The position numbers and the translations under genes were made by a program. A stretch of DNA of 64,000 nucleotides from Aquimonas sp041395245 (lineage in GTDB: Bacteria; Pseudomonadota; Gammaproteobacteria; Xanthomonadales; Xanthomonadaceae): assembly GCA_041395245.1 (NCBI GenBank), contig JAWLAY010000007.1, positions 208,462 to 272,461 of the forward strand. The letters run 5' to 3'. Position 1 is the first letter of the stretch. Every line of letters starts with the position of its first letter. This document shows, in pieces, positions 21,867 through 31,459 of this stretch. The notes under the pieces were generated by a model. That model saw only the letters and a program-made list of their open reading frames with translations. It searched no databases and was not told the origin of the DNA.

Positions 21867-22052
21867 ACCGTGTCCACGGTCTGAGGAGACATGCGGTCGA
21901 TGGCCTTGAGCAGGGTGTTGAAAACACCCTGCGAAGGCAAGCCACGGATGGCTTGCACAAAGATCAAGCACGCCAGGTGCTTGATCTTCGGAGCCTGTCG
22001 CGGGCGTGTACCGCGACAAGGCGAGTTGAGATGGCAGGAAAGCCCTCTCAAC
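21867..22052. repeat. Array of consecutive perfect stem-loops in a non-coding stretch
   Basis: Between the DUF1631 and btuB genes about 785 bases hold no convincing gene. Within this part lie successive inverted repeats: 21911-21919/21923-21931 (9 bp), 21937-21944/21949-21956 (8 bp), 21961-21971/21977-21987 (11 bp), 21996-22003/22011-22018 (8 bp) and 22025-22031/22046-22052 (7 bp), all with perfect stems. A weaker one is at 21867-21880. Loops differ from each other. No U-tract follows most of them, so they are not simple terminators. It is either a structured RNA or a repeat mosaic. The bases before it (21640-21860) contain several ttgcaag copies but nothing else I can name. Confidence 0.6.
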
Positions 22053-22101
22053 ATCCTGTTAGAACATCCTTTTAGTCCGCGCGCATGACTTTTCATGCCC
22101 G

Positions 22102-22270
22102 CTAGGAGCCTGTCGGACTTGAAGAGTCGAAGCGAAAATTCGGCTGGGCGAGGCCAGTTTTTGCCGGTTTCGCAGGGCAATAGTTGAACTATTGCCCAAG
22201 GAAGCGGCAAAAAATGGATCGTCCAGACGGATTTGCAGCCGATTCCCTTGCAAGTCCGACAGACTCCTAG
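22102..22270. mobile_element. 169-bp MITE-like element with 20-bp terminal inverted repeats
   Basis: The left end ctaggagcctgtcggacttg (22102-22121) is matched on the opposite strand by the right end (22251-22270) with one mismatch. The interior is an imperfect fold-back centred on a near-perfect 23-bp palindrome at 22175-22197. No coding capacity is present. The shape is that of a miniature inverted-repeat element or REP-like repeat. I believe similar sequences recur in related genomes, but that needs a genome search. No clear target-site duplication is visible. Confidence 0.65.
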
Positions 22271-22314
22271 AGTGCACCGCCATTAGGCCCGAATCCGTCG
22301 CAGCGTTCTTCGCC

Positions 22315-22344
22315 TCTCCCCGGCAACTCGCTCGCCGGGGGAGA
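22315..22344 (-). terminator. Possible terminator hairpin downstream of btuB
   Basis: A tctccccggc / gccgggggaga stem with a single-base bulge and an 8-9-base loop lies about 56 bases past the btuB stop. It lacks a T-tract on either strand, so it may be a weak terminator or mRNA-stabilising hairpin. Confidence 0.4.
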
Positions 22345-22399
22345 CCGTCGCTGATGCATCAGGCAAATCAGGAGTTCGCTTGTCGGCCCGCCGACCGCG

Positions 22400-24208
22400 T
22401 CACTTTCCGTCGCCTGCCCAGCGCAGCATCAGCCAGCCATTGGCATCGTCGGTGTTGAATCCACTGACCTCCGTGTAATCCCGATCCAGCACATTGTTCA
22501 GGCGGGCTTCGAGTTGCCATGCCGGTGCCAGTTGCCATTGCGAGACCAGGTTGAGCAGGCCGTAACCGCCTAGTTTCGCGCCAAAATCCGGGCGCTCGGA
22601 GACGCCGACCGCCTCGACGCCGATCCGGATGTCGTTGAACACACGGTGGAGTTGCAGCGTCGCCTTGCGCGCGGGGCGGCGCAACAGACGGGTATCGGAA
22701 TCCACGTTGCGCGGATCCTGCCAGGTGGCATTCGCATCCAGGCTCCACTCGCCTAGGGATTGTCCGTAGCTCAACTCGGCACCGTCGATGCGCGCGCGCT
22801 GGATGTTGATCGCCTGGAAGGTGGCACCACCGGCGTAGGCGATCAGGTCATCAATGTCGTTGCGATAGACCCGCAATTCGGCGTGCCGGTTGCCGTCGGG
22901 CTGCCACTGCAGGGCGAACTCGGTGGCCTCGGAGGTCTCGGCATTCAACAACGGATTGCCCGCGTAGTAGCCACCAAAGCCGGGTGCGTAGAGCTCGTTG
23001 AAGTTCGGCGCACGGAAGCCCTGGCCGAAGTTGCCGGACAGCTTCCAGTGGTCGGCAAGCTGCCAACCCCACGCGAACTGGGCGGTGAATTCGCTGCCGA
23101 ACGCGCTGTTGTCATCCAGTCGCGCCGAAACGGCCACCTGGTGTGCGCCCAGGTCGGTGCTCCAGTGCAGGAAAGCCGCCCGGTTGCTGCGGGTCTGGTC
23201 ATAGGTCGGGCTAGCGGAGAACGTGTCCAGCAGTTCGCCGCTTTCGTGCATCCACGCGAGTCCGAACTGCCATTGCTGTCCGTTGCGTTGCAGTCGGTGG
23301 ACCCAATCGGCTTGCTCACGGCGGGTTTCAAAGGTGTTGAAGAACGCGGGCGTGTCGAGCGATTCGCGTGCATGGGCAAGACGCAGGTCATGTGACCACT
23401 GCGTTCCCAGTTCGCCCTCCAGCGCCAGACTGGCGGCATGGTGCTGGATCGACGAGACGCCCTGATCGAATTCGATGACATTGTCGGTGGCCAACAGGCT
23501 GGCGCTGGCACGCTGCTCGCCCAGGGTCCATTCACCCCAGCCACTCAGGTTGCGCAACAGGCTGCCGTCGTCATCGGGATCGAAGCCGAAGCCACTCGGG
23601 TTCTGGGCGTTGAAGCCCTCGCTGTCCAGATAGCCCACCCGCAGGCCAAAGCCATGTCCTTGCTGACGATGACCCCAGCCCGCCTCGCCTCCCAGGGTTT
23701 GATGCCCGCCTGCCAGTACCGCGCCATCAAGGCTTTCGCCGCGACGGGTGAAAATCTGGATCACCCCGCCGATCGCATCGGAGCCCCATTGCGCGGCACG
23801 CGGACCCCGTACGATTTCGATCCGTTCGATCTGGCCGAGCGGCAGGTTTTCCCAGGCGTAGCCACCCGTGTTGGCCGAGGCGATGCGCACGCCGTCGATC
23901 AGCACCAGCACGTGGTTCGAATTGCTGCCGCGCATGAACAGACTGGTCTGCTGACCGAGCCCGCCACTGCGCACGATATCGATACCGGTCTGCAAGCGGA
24001 GCAGGTCGACCAGATCGCGCGTGACCGCTTGGTCGATTTCTTCGCGGGTAATCACGCTGACGCCTGCCAGACTGGCGTCGATGGGCTCGGCTTGGCGGGT
24101 TGCGGTCACGACTACGGTCGGTTGGCGCGTCGCCGCCGTGCTCGGAGAGGAAATCGCCAAGGCGATGGAAAGGCCCAGCCAGTGCCGGGACGTCGGTGCA
24201 AAGTTCAT
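22400..24208 (-). CDS. btuB: TonB-dependent vitamin B12 outer-membrane receptor
   Basis: A 602-residue TonB-dependent receptor. The signal peptide ends near STAA, then comes a TonB box-like QPTVVVTAT. The plug domain (about residues 45-150) has LRLQTGIDIVRSGGLGQQTS, FMRGSNSNHVLVLIDGVRI and ERIEIVRGPRAAQWGSDAIG. The beta-barrel ends in FNTDDANGWLMLRWAGDGK. The SNHVLVLIDGVR and WGSDAIGGVI signatures are typical of BtuB. The start at 24208 has a ggagcg site upstream, and the leader carries a cobalamin riboswitch, which fixes the substrate as a cobalamin. B12 uptake also needs BtuCDF, not seen here. Confidence 0.93.
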   Translation of the reverse strand: MNFAPTSRHWLGLSIALAISSPSTAATRQPTVVVTATRQAEPIDASLAGVSVITREEIDQAVTRDLVDLLRLQTGIDIVRSGGLGQQTSLFMRGSNSNHVLVLIDGVRIASANTGGYAWENLPLGQIERIEIVRGPRAAQWGSDAIGGVIQIFTRRGESLDGAVLAGGHQTLGGEAGWGHRQQGHGFGLRVGYLDSEGFNAQNPSGFGFDPDDDGSLLRNLSGWGEWTLGEQRASASLLATDNVIEFDQGVSSIQHHAASLALEGELGTQWSHDLRLAHARESLDTPAFFNTFETRREQADWVHRLQRNGQQWQFGLAWMHESGELLDTFSASPTYDQTRSNRAAFLHWSTDLGAHQVAVSARLDDNSAFGSEFTAQFAWGWQLADHWKLSGNFGQGFRAPNFNELYAPGFGGYYAGNPLLNAETSEATEFALQWQPDGNRHAELRVYRNDIDDLIAYAGGATFQAINIQRARIDGAELSYGQSLGEWSLDANATWQDPRNVDSDTRLLRRPARKATLQLHRVFNDIRIGVEAVGVSERPDFGAKLGGYGLLNLVSQWQLAPAWQLEARLNNVLDRDYTEVSGFNTDDANGWLMLRWAGDGK

Positions 24209-24340
24209 GAAACGCTCCTGATTGCTCACCCGCAGGAACACAGGGCGAGACGCAGGCGTTGCCGCAGCGGCGAACGCCCGCATGGCCCGCCGCCAGTGCG
24301 TCGTGACAGCGCGCCGCATGCGAATGGAACGCGGCAGGCT

Positions 24341-24503
24341 GTACCTCAGGCCGGTCTCCGGGCTTGCAGGGTGACGGGGCTGTGCCCGGTCGATATCGAG
24401 CCGCCTTCCCGGTGTGACCCAGTGGCTGAGTGGCCGATTACGCCTGCTTACCGTTGCGGGGGCAGCGCCGGATTCTCACCGGCTTCCCGTACACCTGAAG
24501 CGC
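24341..24503 (-). promoter_or_regulatory. Cobalamin (AdoCbl) riboswitch of btuB
   Basis: On the minus strand the region reads, in order, a left arm with ggtgtacgggaagccggtg, the conserved gagaatccgg and gcccccgcaacggta core segments, and at the 3' end the B12 box ggagaccggcctga followed by ggtac closing the P1 stem. These are the classic conserved blocks of cobalamin riboswitches. It lies about 130 bases before the btuB start and would shut the gene off when cobalamin is plentiful. Most of the 325 bases between btuB and the CorC gene is this element. Confidence 0.95.
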
Positions 24504-24533
24504 GCGCAGTCTAGCAAGCGAGGCGCGGGCTGT

Positions 24534-25832
24534 TCAGTCCATTTCGACAGACGTGATGCGCTTGCTGGCGAGCACCTTGTCGATCCGGTGTCCGTCCATG
24601 TCGACCACTTCCAGTTGCCAGTCCTGCAAGGTGATGCAGTCGGTGGTGTGCGGCAGACGGCCCAGCAAGGTCAGAAACACGCCGTTCAAGGTGTGGTAGT
24701 GCTCCTCGACTTCGGCCGGCAGCGGTCCCAGCGCCAGGGTGTCGATCAGGATGGGCAAGGGTGTGAGGCCATCCAGCAGCCAGGATCCATCCTCGCGTTG
24801 AATCGCCCACGCGTCGTCTTCCTCCACCGACAGAAACTCACCGGCGATGGCTTCCAGCAGATCGTGCTGGGTGATGATCCCCATCACGTCGCCATACTCG
24901 TCGGTGACGAAGGCCATGGGCGCACTGGAGCGTCGAAGCTTGTCGAGCACTTCCATCCCGTTCATGCCTTCTGGAACGAACAAGGGCGGCTTCAGTTGGC
25001 CTTCGATGTCGAGCGGCTGATCGTTGAGCACCTGGGCCAGAACGATGCGGGTTTCGATGATGCCGAGAACCTGATCCAGCGAGCCGCGCGCGACTGGCAT
25101 TCGATGATGGGTGCCCTGGGCTAGCCCGCTGCGAATCTGCTCGGCGGCGTCGTCCAGATCGATCCAGCTGACATCGCCGCGCGGCACCATCAGCGAGGCG
25201 GCGCGACGTTCGTCCAGGCGGATGACGTTGCGCATCATGGTGTGTTCGTGCTGCTCGATGACGCCCGATTCGCTGCCTTCCTTCAGCACCGCCTGGATGT
25301 CCTCGCTGGTCATTGCACCGGCGCCTTCCTGATGAACGCCAAGCAGGCGCAGCAAAATCTGTGTGGAATGCGACAACAGCCAGACGAAGGGACGGGTCGC
25401 TCTGGCCAGCAGCGCCATCGGAATGGCTACGCGGCGTGCGACGCTGTCCGGGTGTGCCTGACCAAAGCGTTTCGGCACCAACTCGCCAACCACGATGGAA
25501 AAATACGTCACGGAGGCAATCACGACGGTCATCGCAAGGTAATGCGCCGCCTCATTCGTCATGCCCCAGGCCATCAAATACGTGGCGAACGGGTCGGCCA
25601 GGGCCGCCTCGCCAGCAATACCGCTGAGCAGGCCGATCGAGGTGATGCCGATCTGCACCGTGGACATGAATTGGGTTGGATTTTCGCCCAGCTTCAATGC
25701 CGCGATAGCACCCGCATCACCCGCTTCAGCGCGCGCCTGCAAGCGACCGCGGCGGGCCGTCACCAAGGCGATTTCCGACATCGCAAACAGTCCATTCAAC
25801 AGGATCAGACCGGCGAGTAACGCGATCTCCAC
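24534..25832 (-). CDS. CNNM/HlyC-CorC family transporter
   Basis: A 432-residue membrane protein. The N-terminal DUF21/CNNM domain (residues 1-190) has several hydrophobic segments and MSEIALVTARRGRL, QFMSTVQIGITSIGLLSGI and VVGELVPKRFGQ. A CBS-domain pair (about 200-340; LMVPRGDVSWIDLDD, VTDEYGDVMGIITQHDLLEA) and a C-terminal CorC_HlyC domain (DGLTPLPIL to DMDGHRIDKVLA) follow. Members are linked to magnesium/cobalt homeostasis, often as sodium-dependent Mg2+ exporters. Metal specificity is not visible. It follows uvrD by 60 bases on the same strand. Confidence 0.9.
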   Translation of the reverse strand: MEIALLAGLILLNGLFAMSEIALVTARRGRLQARAEAGDAGAIAALKLGENPTQFMSTVQIGITSIGLLSGIAGEAALADPFATYLMAWGMTNEAAHYLAMTVVIASVTYFSIVVGELVPKRFGQAHPDSVARRVAIPMALLARATRPFVWLLSHSTQILLRLLGVHQEGAGAMTSEDIQAVLKEGSESGVIEQHEHTMMRNVIRLDERRAASLMVPRGDVSWIDLDDAAEQIRSGLAQGTHHRMPVARGSLDQVLGIIETRIVLAQVLNDQPLDIEGQLKPPLFVPEGMNGMEVLDKLRRSSAPMAFVTDEYGDVMGIITQHDLLEAIAGEFLSVEEDDAWAIQREDGSWLLDGLTPLPILIDTLALGPLPAEVEEHYHTLNGVFLTLLGRLPHTTDCITLQDWQLEVVDMDGHRIDKVLASKRITSVEMD

Positions 25833-25892
25833 AACGACACTCCAAGCTATGAACGGCGACAGGCCATTGACGTGGGTGAAACCAATAATGCC

Positions 25893-28070
25893 TCAGTTAA
25901 GGATTTCAAGTTTTGCGTAGGCCAGTACCAGCCACTTGCTGCCCGCCGACTCGAACTGCACCTGCACGCGGGCGTGCAGACCACTGCCTTCGACATCGAC
26001 GATGACGCCATCGCCGAAGCTGCCGTGTCGAACCGACGAGCCCAGTTTCAGTCCACCCGGAATCGTGTCGGAAAACAAGACCGAGGGTGAGCGTGACGAC
26101 AGGGCAGGACGACTCACCTGCACGCGCGGGCGCACTTCGCGCAGCACTTCACCGGGGATCTCGCGCAGAAACCGAGACGGTGCGCCCCAGGTGTCCATGC
26201 CGTGGATACGTCGGGTTTCGGCGTAGGTCAGGACCAGTTGTTGACGCGCGCGGGTGATGCCGACATACGCGAGGCGACGTTCCTCTTCCAGTCGTGCGGT
26301 GTCTTCGATGGATTTCTGCCCCGGGAACAGACCTTCTTCGACACCGACCATGCAGACCAGTGGAAACTCCAGGCCCTTGGCCGAGTGCAGGGTCATCAGT
26401 TGCACGCAATCCTCGCCCGCCTGTGCCTGCGCCTCACCGGCTTCCAGTGCGGCATAGGCAAGAAAGCCGACCAGTTCCGGCAAGGCATTGGCGCCTTCTT
26501 CCACCTCGATCTGGATGAACCGACTGGCCACGGTCACCAGTTCGTCGAGGTTGTCGGTACGTGCGTCCAGCGTTCCACGCGAGGCTTCCGCGTAGTGGTC
26601 GTAGAGCCCCGACCGTTTCAGCGTGTAGTCGATCTGCCTTGCCAGGGTGTTGCTGCTGACCTCGCGCGCCAGCTCCTCGATCAGTTCGATGAAGCCCAAC
26701 AAGGCGGACTTGGCGCGCCCTGACAGGGCAGGGTCGTGCAGCAGGCTCAGGGCACTTTCCCACAGCGACTGGTCGTGCTTCTGCGCGTGCGTGCGCACCA
26801 GTTCGACACTGCGCTGCCCGATACCGCGCGGCGGCGTGTTGACCGCACGTTCGAACGCGGTGTCGTCATCGCGGTTGGCCAGCAAGCGGAGATAGGCGAG
26901 GGTGTCCTTGATCTCGGCGCGCTCGAAAAAACGCAGACCGCCGTATACACGGTATTTCACCTGCGCGGCGATCAGCGCTTCTTCAAGTGCCCGCGACTGC
27001 GCATTGGAGCGGTACAGCACGGCGCAATCCTGTGCCGAAGCGCCATCATGGATGAAACGCTGGATACGCTCGACCACAAAGCGCGCTTCGTCGATCTCGT
27101 TGTAGGCGGCGTACAGTTCGATCGGCTCGCCCTCGGGATCGGCTGTCCACAGGGTTTTGCCAAGACGTCCCGGGTTGTGAGCGATGACTGCATTGGCGGC
27201 GGTCAGGATGTTGCCGGTGGAGCGATAGTTCTGCTCCAGCTTTAGTGAAATGGCGCCATCGAAATCACGCAGGAACTGCTGCACGTTCTCCACCTTGGCG
27301 CCACGCCAGCCATAGATCGACTGGTCATCGTCGCCCACCACGAACACCTTCCCGCTGTTGCCGGCCAGCACGCGCACGAAGGCGTACTGAACGCTGTTGG
27401 TGTCCTGGAATTCATCCACCAGCAAATGGGTGAAGCGCTGCTGGTAGTGGTGCAGCAACGCCGGTTGCTGCAACCAGAGTTCATGCGCGCGCAGCAGCAG
27501 CTCCGCAAAATCGACCAGCCCAGCCCGTTCGCAGGTGCGCTGGTAGGCCTCGTAGATGCGGATCAGCGTGTCGGTCGACGGGTCGCCGCCAACAATGTGT
27601 TTCGCGCGTTTGCCCTCGTCCTTCGCGGCATTGATGAACCACGCCGACTGGCGGGCAGGCCAGCGCTTTTCATCCAGCCCGAGTTCGGTGGTGATGCGCT
27701 TCAGCAGGCGGATCTGGTCGTCGCTGTCGAGTACCTGAAACGCCTCCGGCAGCCGCGCCTCATGCCAGTGCAGTCGCAGTAGTCGATGCGCGATGCTGTG
27801 GAAGGTGCCGATCCACATGCCGCGACTGCCATCGGGGCGCATCTGCTGGATGCGCTGGCGCATTTCGCTGGCCGCCTTGTTGGTGAAGGTGACCGCCAGC
27901 AGGGAGTGCGGTCGAACGCCTTCGACTTCGGTAAGCCAGCCGATCCGGTGCACCAGCACGCGCGTCTTGCCCGAGCCTGCGCCCGCCAGAACCAGGGTGT
28001 AGGGTGCGCCGGTAGTGACCGCAGCGCGTTGCGCTGGATTCAACGCGTCCAGCAGATGAGAAACGTCCAT
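25893..28070 (-). CDS. uvrD: DNA helicase II (UvrD/Rep family)
   Basis: A 725-residue superfamily 1A 3'-5' helicase. Motifs in order: Q-motif LNPAQRAAV, Walker A AGAGSGKT, DEFQDTN, GDDDQSIYGWRGA, QNYRST, LMTLHSAKGLEFP and EEERRLAYVGITRAR. A C-terminal Tudor-like region (GSSVRHGSFGDGVIVDVEG) is typical of UvrD. The length and this C-terminus favour UvrD over Rep. It acts in nucleotide excision and mismatch repair. The Met at 28070 is chosen because conserved residues begin at once; no Shine-Dalgarno site is obvious. An upstream in-frame extension overlaps the GGDEF-EAL gene and is unlikely. Confidence 0.93.
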   Translation of the reverse strand: MDVSHLLDALNPAQRAAVTTGAPYTLVLAGAGSGKTRVLVHRIGWLTEVEGVRPHSLLAVTFTNKAASEMRQRIQQMRPDGSRGMWIGTFHSIAHRLLRLHWHEARLPEAFQVLDSDDQIRLLKRITTELGLDEKRWPARQSAWFINAAKDEGKRAKHIVGGDPSTDTLIRIYEAYQRTCERAGLVDFAELLLRAHELWLQQPALLHHYQQRFTHLLVDEFQDTNSVQYAFVRVLAGNSGKVFVVGDDDQSIYGWRGAKVENVQQFLRDFDGAISLKLEQNYRSTGNILTAANAVIAHNPGRLGKTLWTADPEGEPIELYAAYNEIDEARFVVERIQRFIHDGASAQDCAVLYRSNAQSRALEEALIAAQVKYRVYGGLRFFERAEIKDTLAYLRLLANRDDDTAFERAVNTPPRGIGQRSVELVRTHAQKHDQSLWESALSLLHDPALSGRAKSALLGFIELIEELAREVSSNTLARQIDYTLKRSGLYDHYAEASRGTLDARTDNLDELVTVASRFIQIEVEEGANALPELVGFLAYAALEAGEAQAQAGEDCVQLMTLHSAKGLEFPLVCMVGVEEGLFPGQKSIEDTARLEEERRLAYVGITRARQQLVLTYAETRRIHGMDTWGAPSRFLREIPGEVLREVRPRVQVSRPALSSRSPSVLFSDTIPGGLKLGSSVRHGSFGDGVIVDVEGSGLHARVQVQFESAGSKWLVLAYAKLEILN

Positions 28071-28108
28071 GGACGCATTGTAGCCGTGCAGGCCGCTTGG
28101 AAATGTTC

Positions 28109-31100
28109 TTACGCCGGGCTGAAACCCAAGGAAGCCAGCCACTCTTCGAATGGCAGAGGATGGGCGAGCAGGAAACCCTGGACTTCGTCACAGCCGTGAT
28201 CGGAGAGCCAATCGAGCTGCTCCGGCATTTCAACGCCCTCGGCCACCACGCGCAATCCAAGTGCGGACGCCAGCGCGATCACTGAAGTGCAAATCGCCGC
28301 ATCGTCTTCATCCTGGGGCAGATCACGCACAAAGGCGCGATCAATCTTGAGACGGTCCAGCGGAAGACGCTTCAGATAAGCAAGGCTGGAGTATCCCGTT
28401 CCGAAGTCGTCCAAAGACATCGAGACGCCCAGCTCGCGAAGTTCCTGCATGACCGCAATGACGACTTCCGGGCTTTCCATCACCACGCTTTCGGTGAGTT
28501 CGAGTTCGATGGCGCCTGCTGGCAGGGCGTACTCAATCTTGAGTGCACGAAGATCCTCGAGAAGTTCTCCGCGCAGGAACTGCGCGGCGGAGACATTCAC
28601 CGCAATCGACAGATCGCTGCGTCCGAGGTTTTGCAAACGAGCATGATGTTTACAGGCTTCGCGCAGTACCCAACGTCCAAGCGGGATGATCAGACCGCTC
28701 TCTTCGCATATTGGAATGAACTGCGAAGGCGGCAGTAGACCTTTCTCGGGGTGACGCCAGCGCACCAGTGCTTCAATGCCTGTGAGCTGACGCGAGTCGG
28801 CCGTGAACTGAGGCTGGAAGTGCAGTACGAATTCGCCATCATCCAAGGCACGCCGAAGCCTCGAGACCACATCCAAGCGGTCGTCTACGTCGGTTTCCAG
28901 GCTGAAGTCATATTCGACGCAGGTATTGCGTCCATCCTGCTTTGCCCGATACATCGCAAGATCCGCGTGTTTCAGCAGGAGATCGGCATCCGCACCATGT
29001 TGCGGATAGCAGGCCATGCCAATGCTGGGGGTCACGTATCTGAGTCCCCCGGTCAGCTCGATCGGTTCTGCAATCAGGTGCAATAGCTGTTGGCGTGCGG
29101 CTCGGTCGATTCCGTGTGGGATAACCGCGACAAATTCGTCGCCGCCGAACCTTCCCACGTGCGCATCGCCCGAGAACAGTGTGCTCAACCGCAAGGCAAC
29201 CACCTTGAGAACCTCATCGCCGATGGCGTGGCCGAGGCTGTCGTTGATCAGTTTGAAGTGGTCCAGGTCGATCAACAGGACGCATACTTGCGAACTGTCG
29301 CGTTCGGCGCGTTGGATAGCCGAAGCGATCTTTTGGGTGACAGCGATGCGGTTCGGAAGGCCGGTCAGTGCATCGTGGCTTGCCTGCCATGCCAGTTCGC
29401 GCTGGTAACGATGTCGTTCGCTGACATCGATCATACCTCCAACGACGCGAACCACCTGTCCCGAGTCGCTGCGGATTGACTTGCCTTGGTCGTTCACGTC
29501 GACGTAGCGACCCGTCTGATCCCGAAAGCGATAGCTCTCCTGCCAACGATCCATTTCCCCGTTGCAGAAGTCGGCAAATGAGGTTTCGACTCTCGGCCGA
29601 TCATCGGGATGGATACGGTCGAGCCAGAACACAACCTCGTCACCGACCTCCTCGCGCGCAAAGCCGAATGTCTCGTAAAACGAATCACTCCACCATAGAC
29701 GATGGGAGGCCAGGTCCAGGTCCCAGACCGCATCGCTGGTTGCCTGGGCAACGAGCTGAAATCGCTGCTCACTCACCGAGCGTTCCTGCTCGGAATGGAT
29801 CCAATCGCTGATATCCATGCACAGCATCAACCAGGCAGGTATGCCTTGGTAGTCCATGCGCACGCAGTAAACCAGCACGTGCAGGATGGTGCCGTCGCCG
29901 CGCAGGTGTCGCCACAGATCCGCGGATCGCTCATCGCGCTGCGCGTTGGAAAGACTGCGCCGCAATCGTTCATGATCTGCCTCGGGCAACAACGAATACA
30001 AACCTGTCGATCGAAAATCGACTTCCTTACGCTGATAGTGAGCGGTGGCAGCGCCGTTCACTTCGAGGAAACGTAGATCATCTGCGGCGACAATCCACAG
30101 TGGCATCGGGTTGTTCGCAAAAAGAAACCGGTAGCGCGACTCCGTATCACGCAGGCGCTCCAGGACCCGCACGCTGTCAGTCACGTCCTGCGCTGTACCG
30201 CGAAGGGCGAAGCGGTTGCCCTCGCGTTGCAGAGATCCGCGAACACGCACGACACTGGGTTCGCCCAGTTTGCGGTGAATGCGCACCTCGGTGTCCAATT
30301 CGCCGCGGCGTATCGAGGGCCGGGTAAGGTACTTTCGGAGATGGACGATATCGTCCGCGGCCAGCAGGTCGCTCAGCGCCTCGGGAGGGACTTCCTCTGC
30401 AAATCCAAGTAGCGCCGCAAGTTCCCGTGAGCCCTGCCATCGATGTGGCCGACCGCTGATACTCCATCCGCCGATCTGCGCAATTTCCTGAGCTTGGCGC
30501 AGCGCGTCACTGTGCTGCTGCAGTTCCCCGGCGAAAGCCTTCTGCTGAAGGTAGTTGCGCGCGAGTAACCGCAATGTTGCCCACCAAACCGCGCCACTGA
30601 TGAGCATCAACAGGATCAGCAAACTCGCTGGCAGCCAAAGTACCAATTTGCTGTCAAGCGTGGACCCGGCTGCGACGTGAAGAGGGTAGTCACCGATCGT
30701 TCGCGTCGAGGAAAGCCGGAAGGTGGCGGGGGCGGTCGGGTCGACGCGCTGCTCCTCCGGAAGAACCCTTGGGCGATACTTGCCTACGACTCTTCCGTCC
30801 TCCGTGGGAGTGATTGGAGGATGGCTAGTTCCAGCATAGATGCCTTCGCCCGACCCCGCGAGGATGGAGCCCGCGCTATGCGATATCAGGAGGTTGCCCG
30901 CATCACCCAGATCCTGTGCTTCCGCAACCTGATCCAGCCAACGCAGATCGAGGTCGGCCTGCATCCAGCGCGTGTGACTGCCATCGAGTGGCATGCGCAG
31001 AGGTAGATGCCACAACGCGTCGCGTTCAAAAGGTGCGTCGATGCATACGCGCTGCCATAGGCCGTGACTCTCGCAGTCGCGATCGATCCAATTGGACGGA

Positions 31101-31459
31101 TCAATCTCCACAACACGTAAGTCGAGCAACTCGGGATGTCGCGAACGGACGTCGGCCAACAAACTGTCGGGCAGCGCAGCGGGGAGATCAGGTCGGGTTA
31201 TCTGCAGTTGCTTCGCGTGCCGTTGCAAGCCGATCAGCGAGCGCTCGATATTCCGTAAGGTTGAATTGGTCAGGTCCGCAACATGGTTGCTTGTCGTCGC
31301 TACGAGGCGCTCGGTTCCGCGTTGCTGCTGCTGCACTCCGCGCCACAGCAACGCAAACAGGGCGAAGTACAGAACCGCAAGGACACCCCATCCAAGTAAC
31401 GCTGCTTTACGGAACGCAGTCCGTCCGCCTAGGTCGCCATGGGTGTCTCCGATCCGCAT
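28109..31459 (-). CDS. Membrane-bound PAS-GGDEF-EAL c-di-GMP enzyme
   Basis: A 1116-residue sensor. Membrane segment 1 (about residues 17-38) and segment 2 (about 275-297) enclose a periplasmic domain of about 240 residues without a motif I know. Three cytoplasmic PAS-type modules follow (third with a PAC-like FRDQTGRYVDV). A GGDEF domain with an intact GGDEF at about residue 771 and an EAL domain with intact EALVRW at about 894 complete it, together with NVSAAQF, DDFGTGYSSLAYLKRL and AEGVE. Both catalytic signatures are complete, so it may make and degrade c-di-GMP. ATG at 31459 has a ggggga site 5 bases upstream. It sits before uvrD on the same strand. Confidence 0.92.
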   Translation of the reverse strand: MRIGDTHGDLGGRTAFRKAALLGWGVLAVLYFALFALLWRGVQQQQRGTERLVATTSNHVADLTNSTLRNIERSLIGLQRHAKQLQITRPDLPAALPDSLLADVRSRHPELLDLRVVEIDPSNWIDRDCESHGLWQRVCIDAPFERDALWHLPLRMPLDGSHTRWMQADLDLRWLDQVAEAQDLGDAGNLLISHSAGSILAGSGEGIYAGTSHPPITPTEDGRVVGKYRPRVLPEEQRVDPTAPATFRLSSTRTIGDYPLHVAAGSTLDSKLVLWLPASLLILLMLISGAVWWATLRLLARNYLQQKAFAGELQQHSDALRQAQEIAQIGGWSISGRPHRWQGSRELAALLGFAEEVPPEALSDLLAADDIVHLRKYLTRPSIRRGELDTEVRIHRKLGEPSVVRVRGSLQREGNRFALRGTAQDVTDSVRVLERLRDTESRYRFLFANNPMPLWIVAADDLRFLEVNGAATAHYQRKEVDFRSTGLYSLLPEADHERLRRSLSNAQRDERSADLWRHLRGDGTILHVLVYCVRMDYQGIPAWLMLCMDISDWIHSEQERSVSEQRFQLVAQATSDAVWDLDLASHRLWWSDSFYETFGFAREEVGDEVVFWLDRIHPDDRPRVETSFADFCNGEMDRWQESYRFRDQTGRYVDVNDQGKSIRSDSGQVVRVVGGMIDVSERHRYQRELAWQASHDALTGLPNRIAVTQKIASAIQRAERDSSQVCVLLIDLDHFKLINDSLGHAIGDEVLKVVALRLSTLFSGDAHVGRFGGDEFVAVIPHGIDRAARQQLLHLIAEPIELTGGLRYVTPSIGMACYPQHGADADLLLKHADLAMYRAKQDGRNTCVEYDFSLETDVDDRLDVVSRLRRALDDGEFVLHFQPQFTADSRQLTGIEALVRWRHPEKGLLPPSQFIPICEESGLIIPLGRWVLREACKHHARLQNLGRSDLSIAVNVSAAQFLRGELLEDLRALKIEYALPAGAIELELTESVVMESPEVVIAVMQELRELGVSMSLDDFGTGYSSLAYLKRLPLDRLKIDRAFVRDLPQDEDDAAICTSVIALASALGLRVVAEGVEMPEQLDWLSDHGCDEVQGFLLAHPLPFEEWLASLGFSPA

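Noticed and set aside
21640..21960. Short open frames in the DUF1631-btuB gap
   Set aside because: They lack ribosome-binding sites and run through the hairpin array; the translations show no domain.
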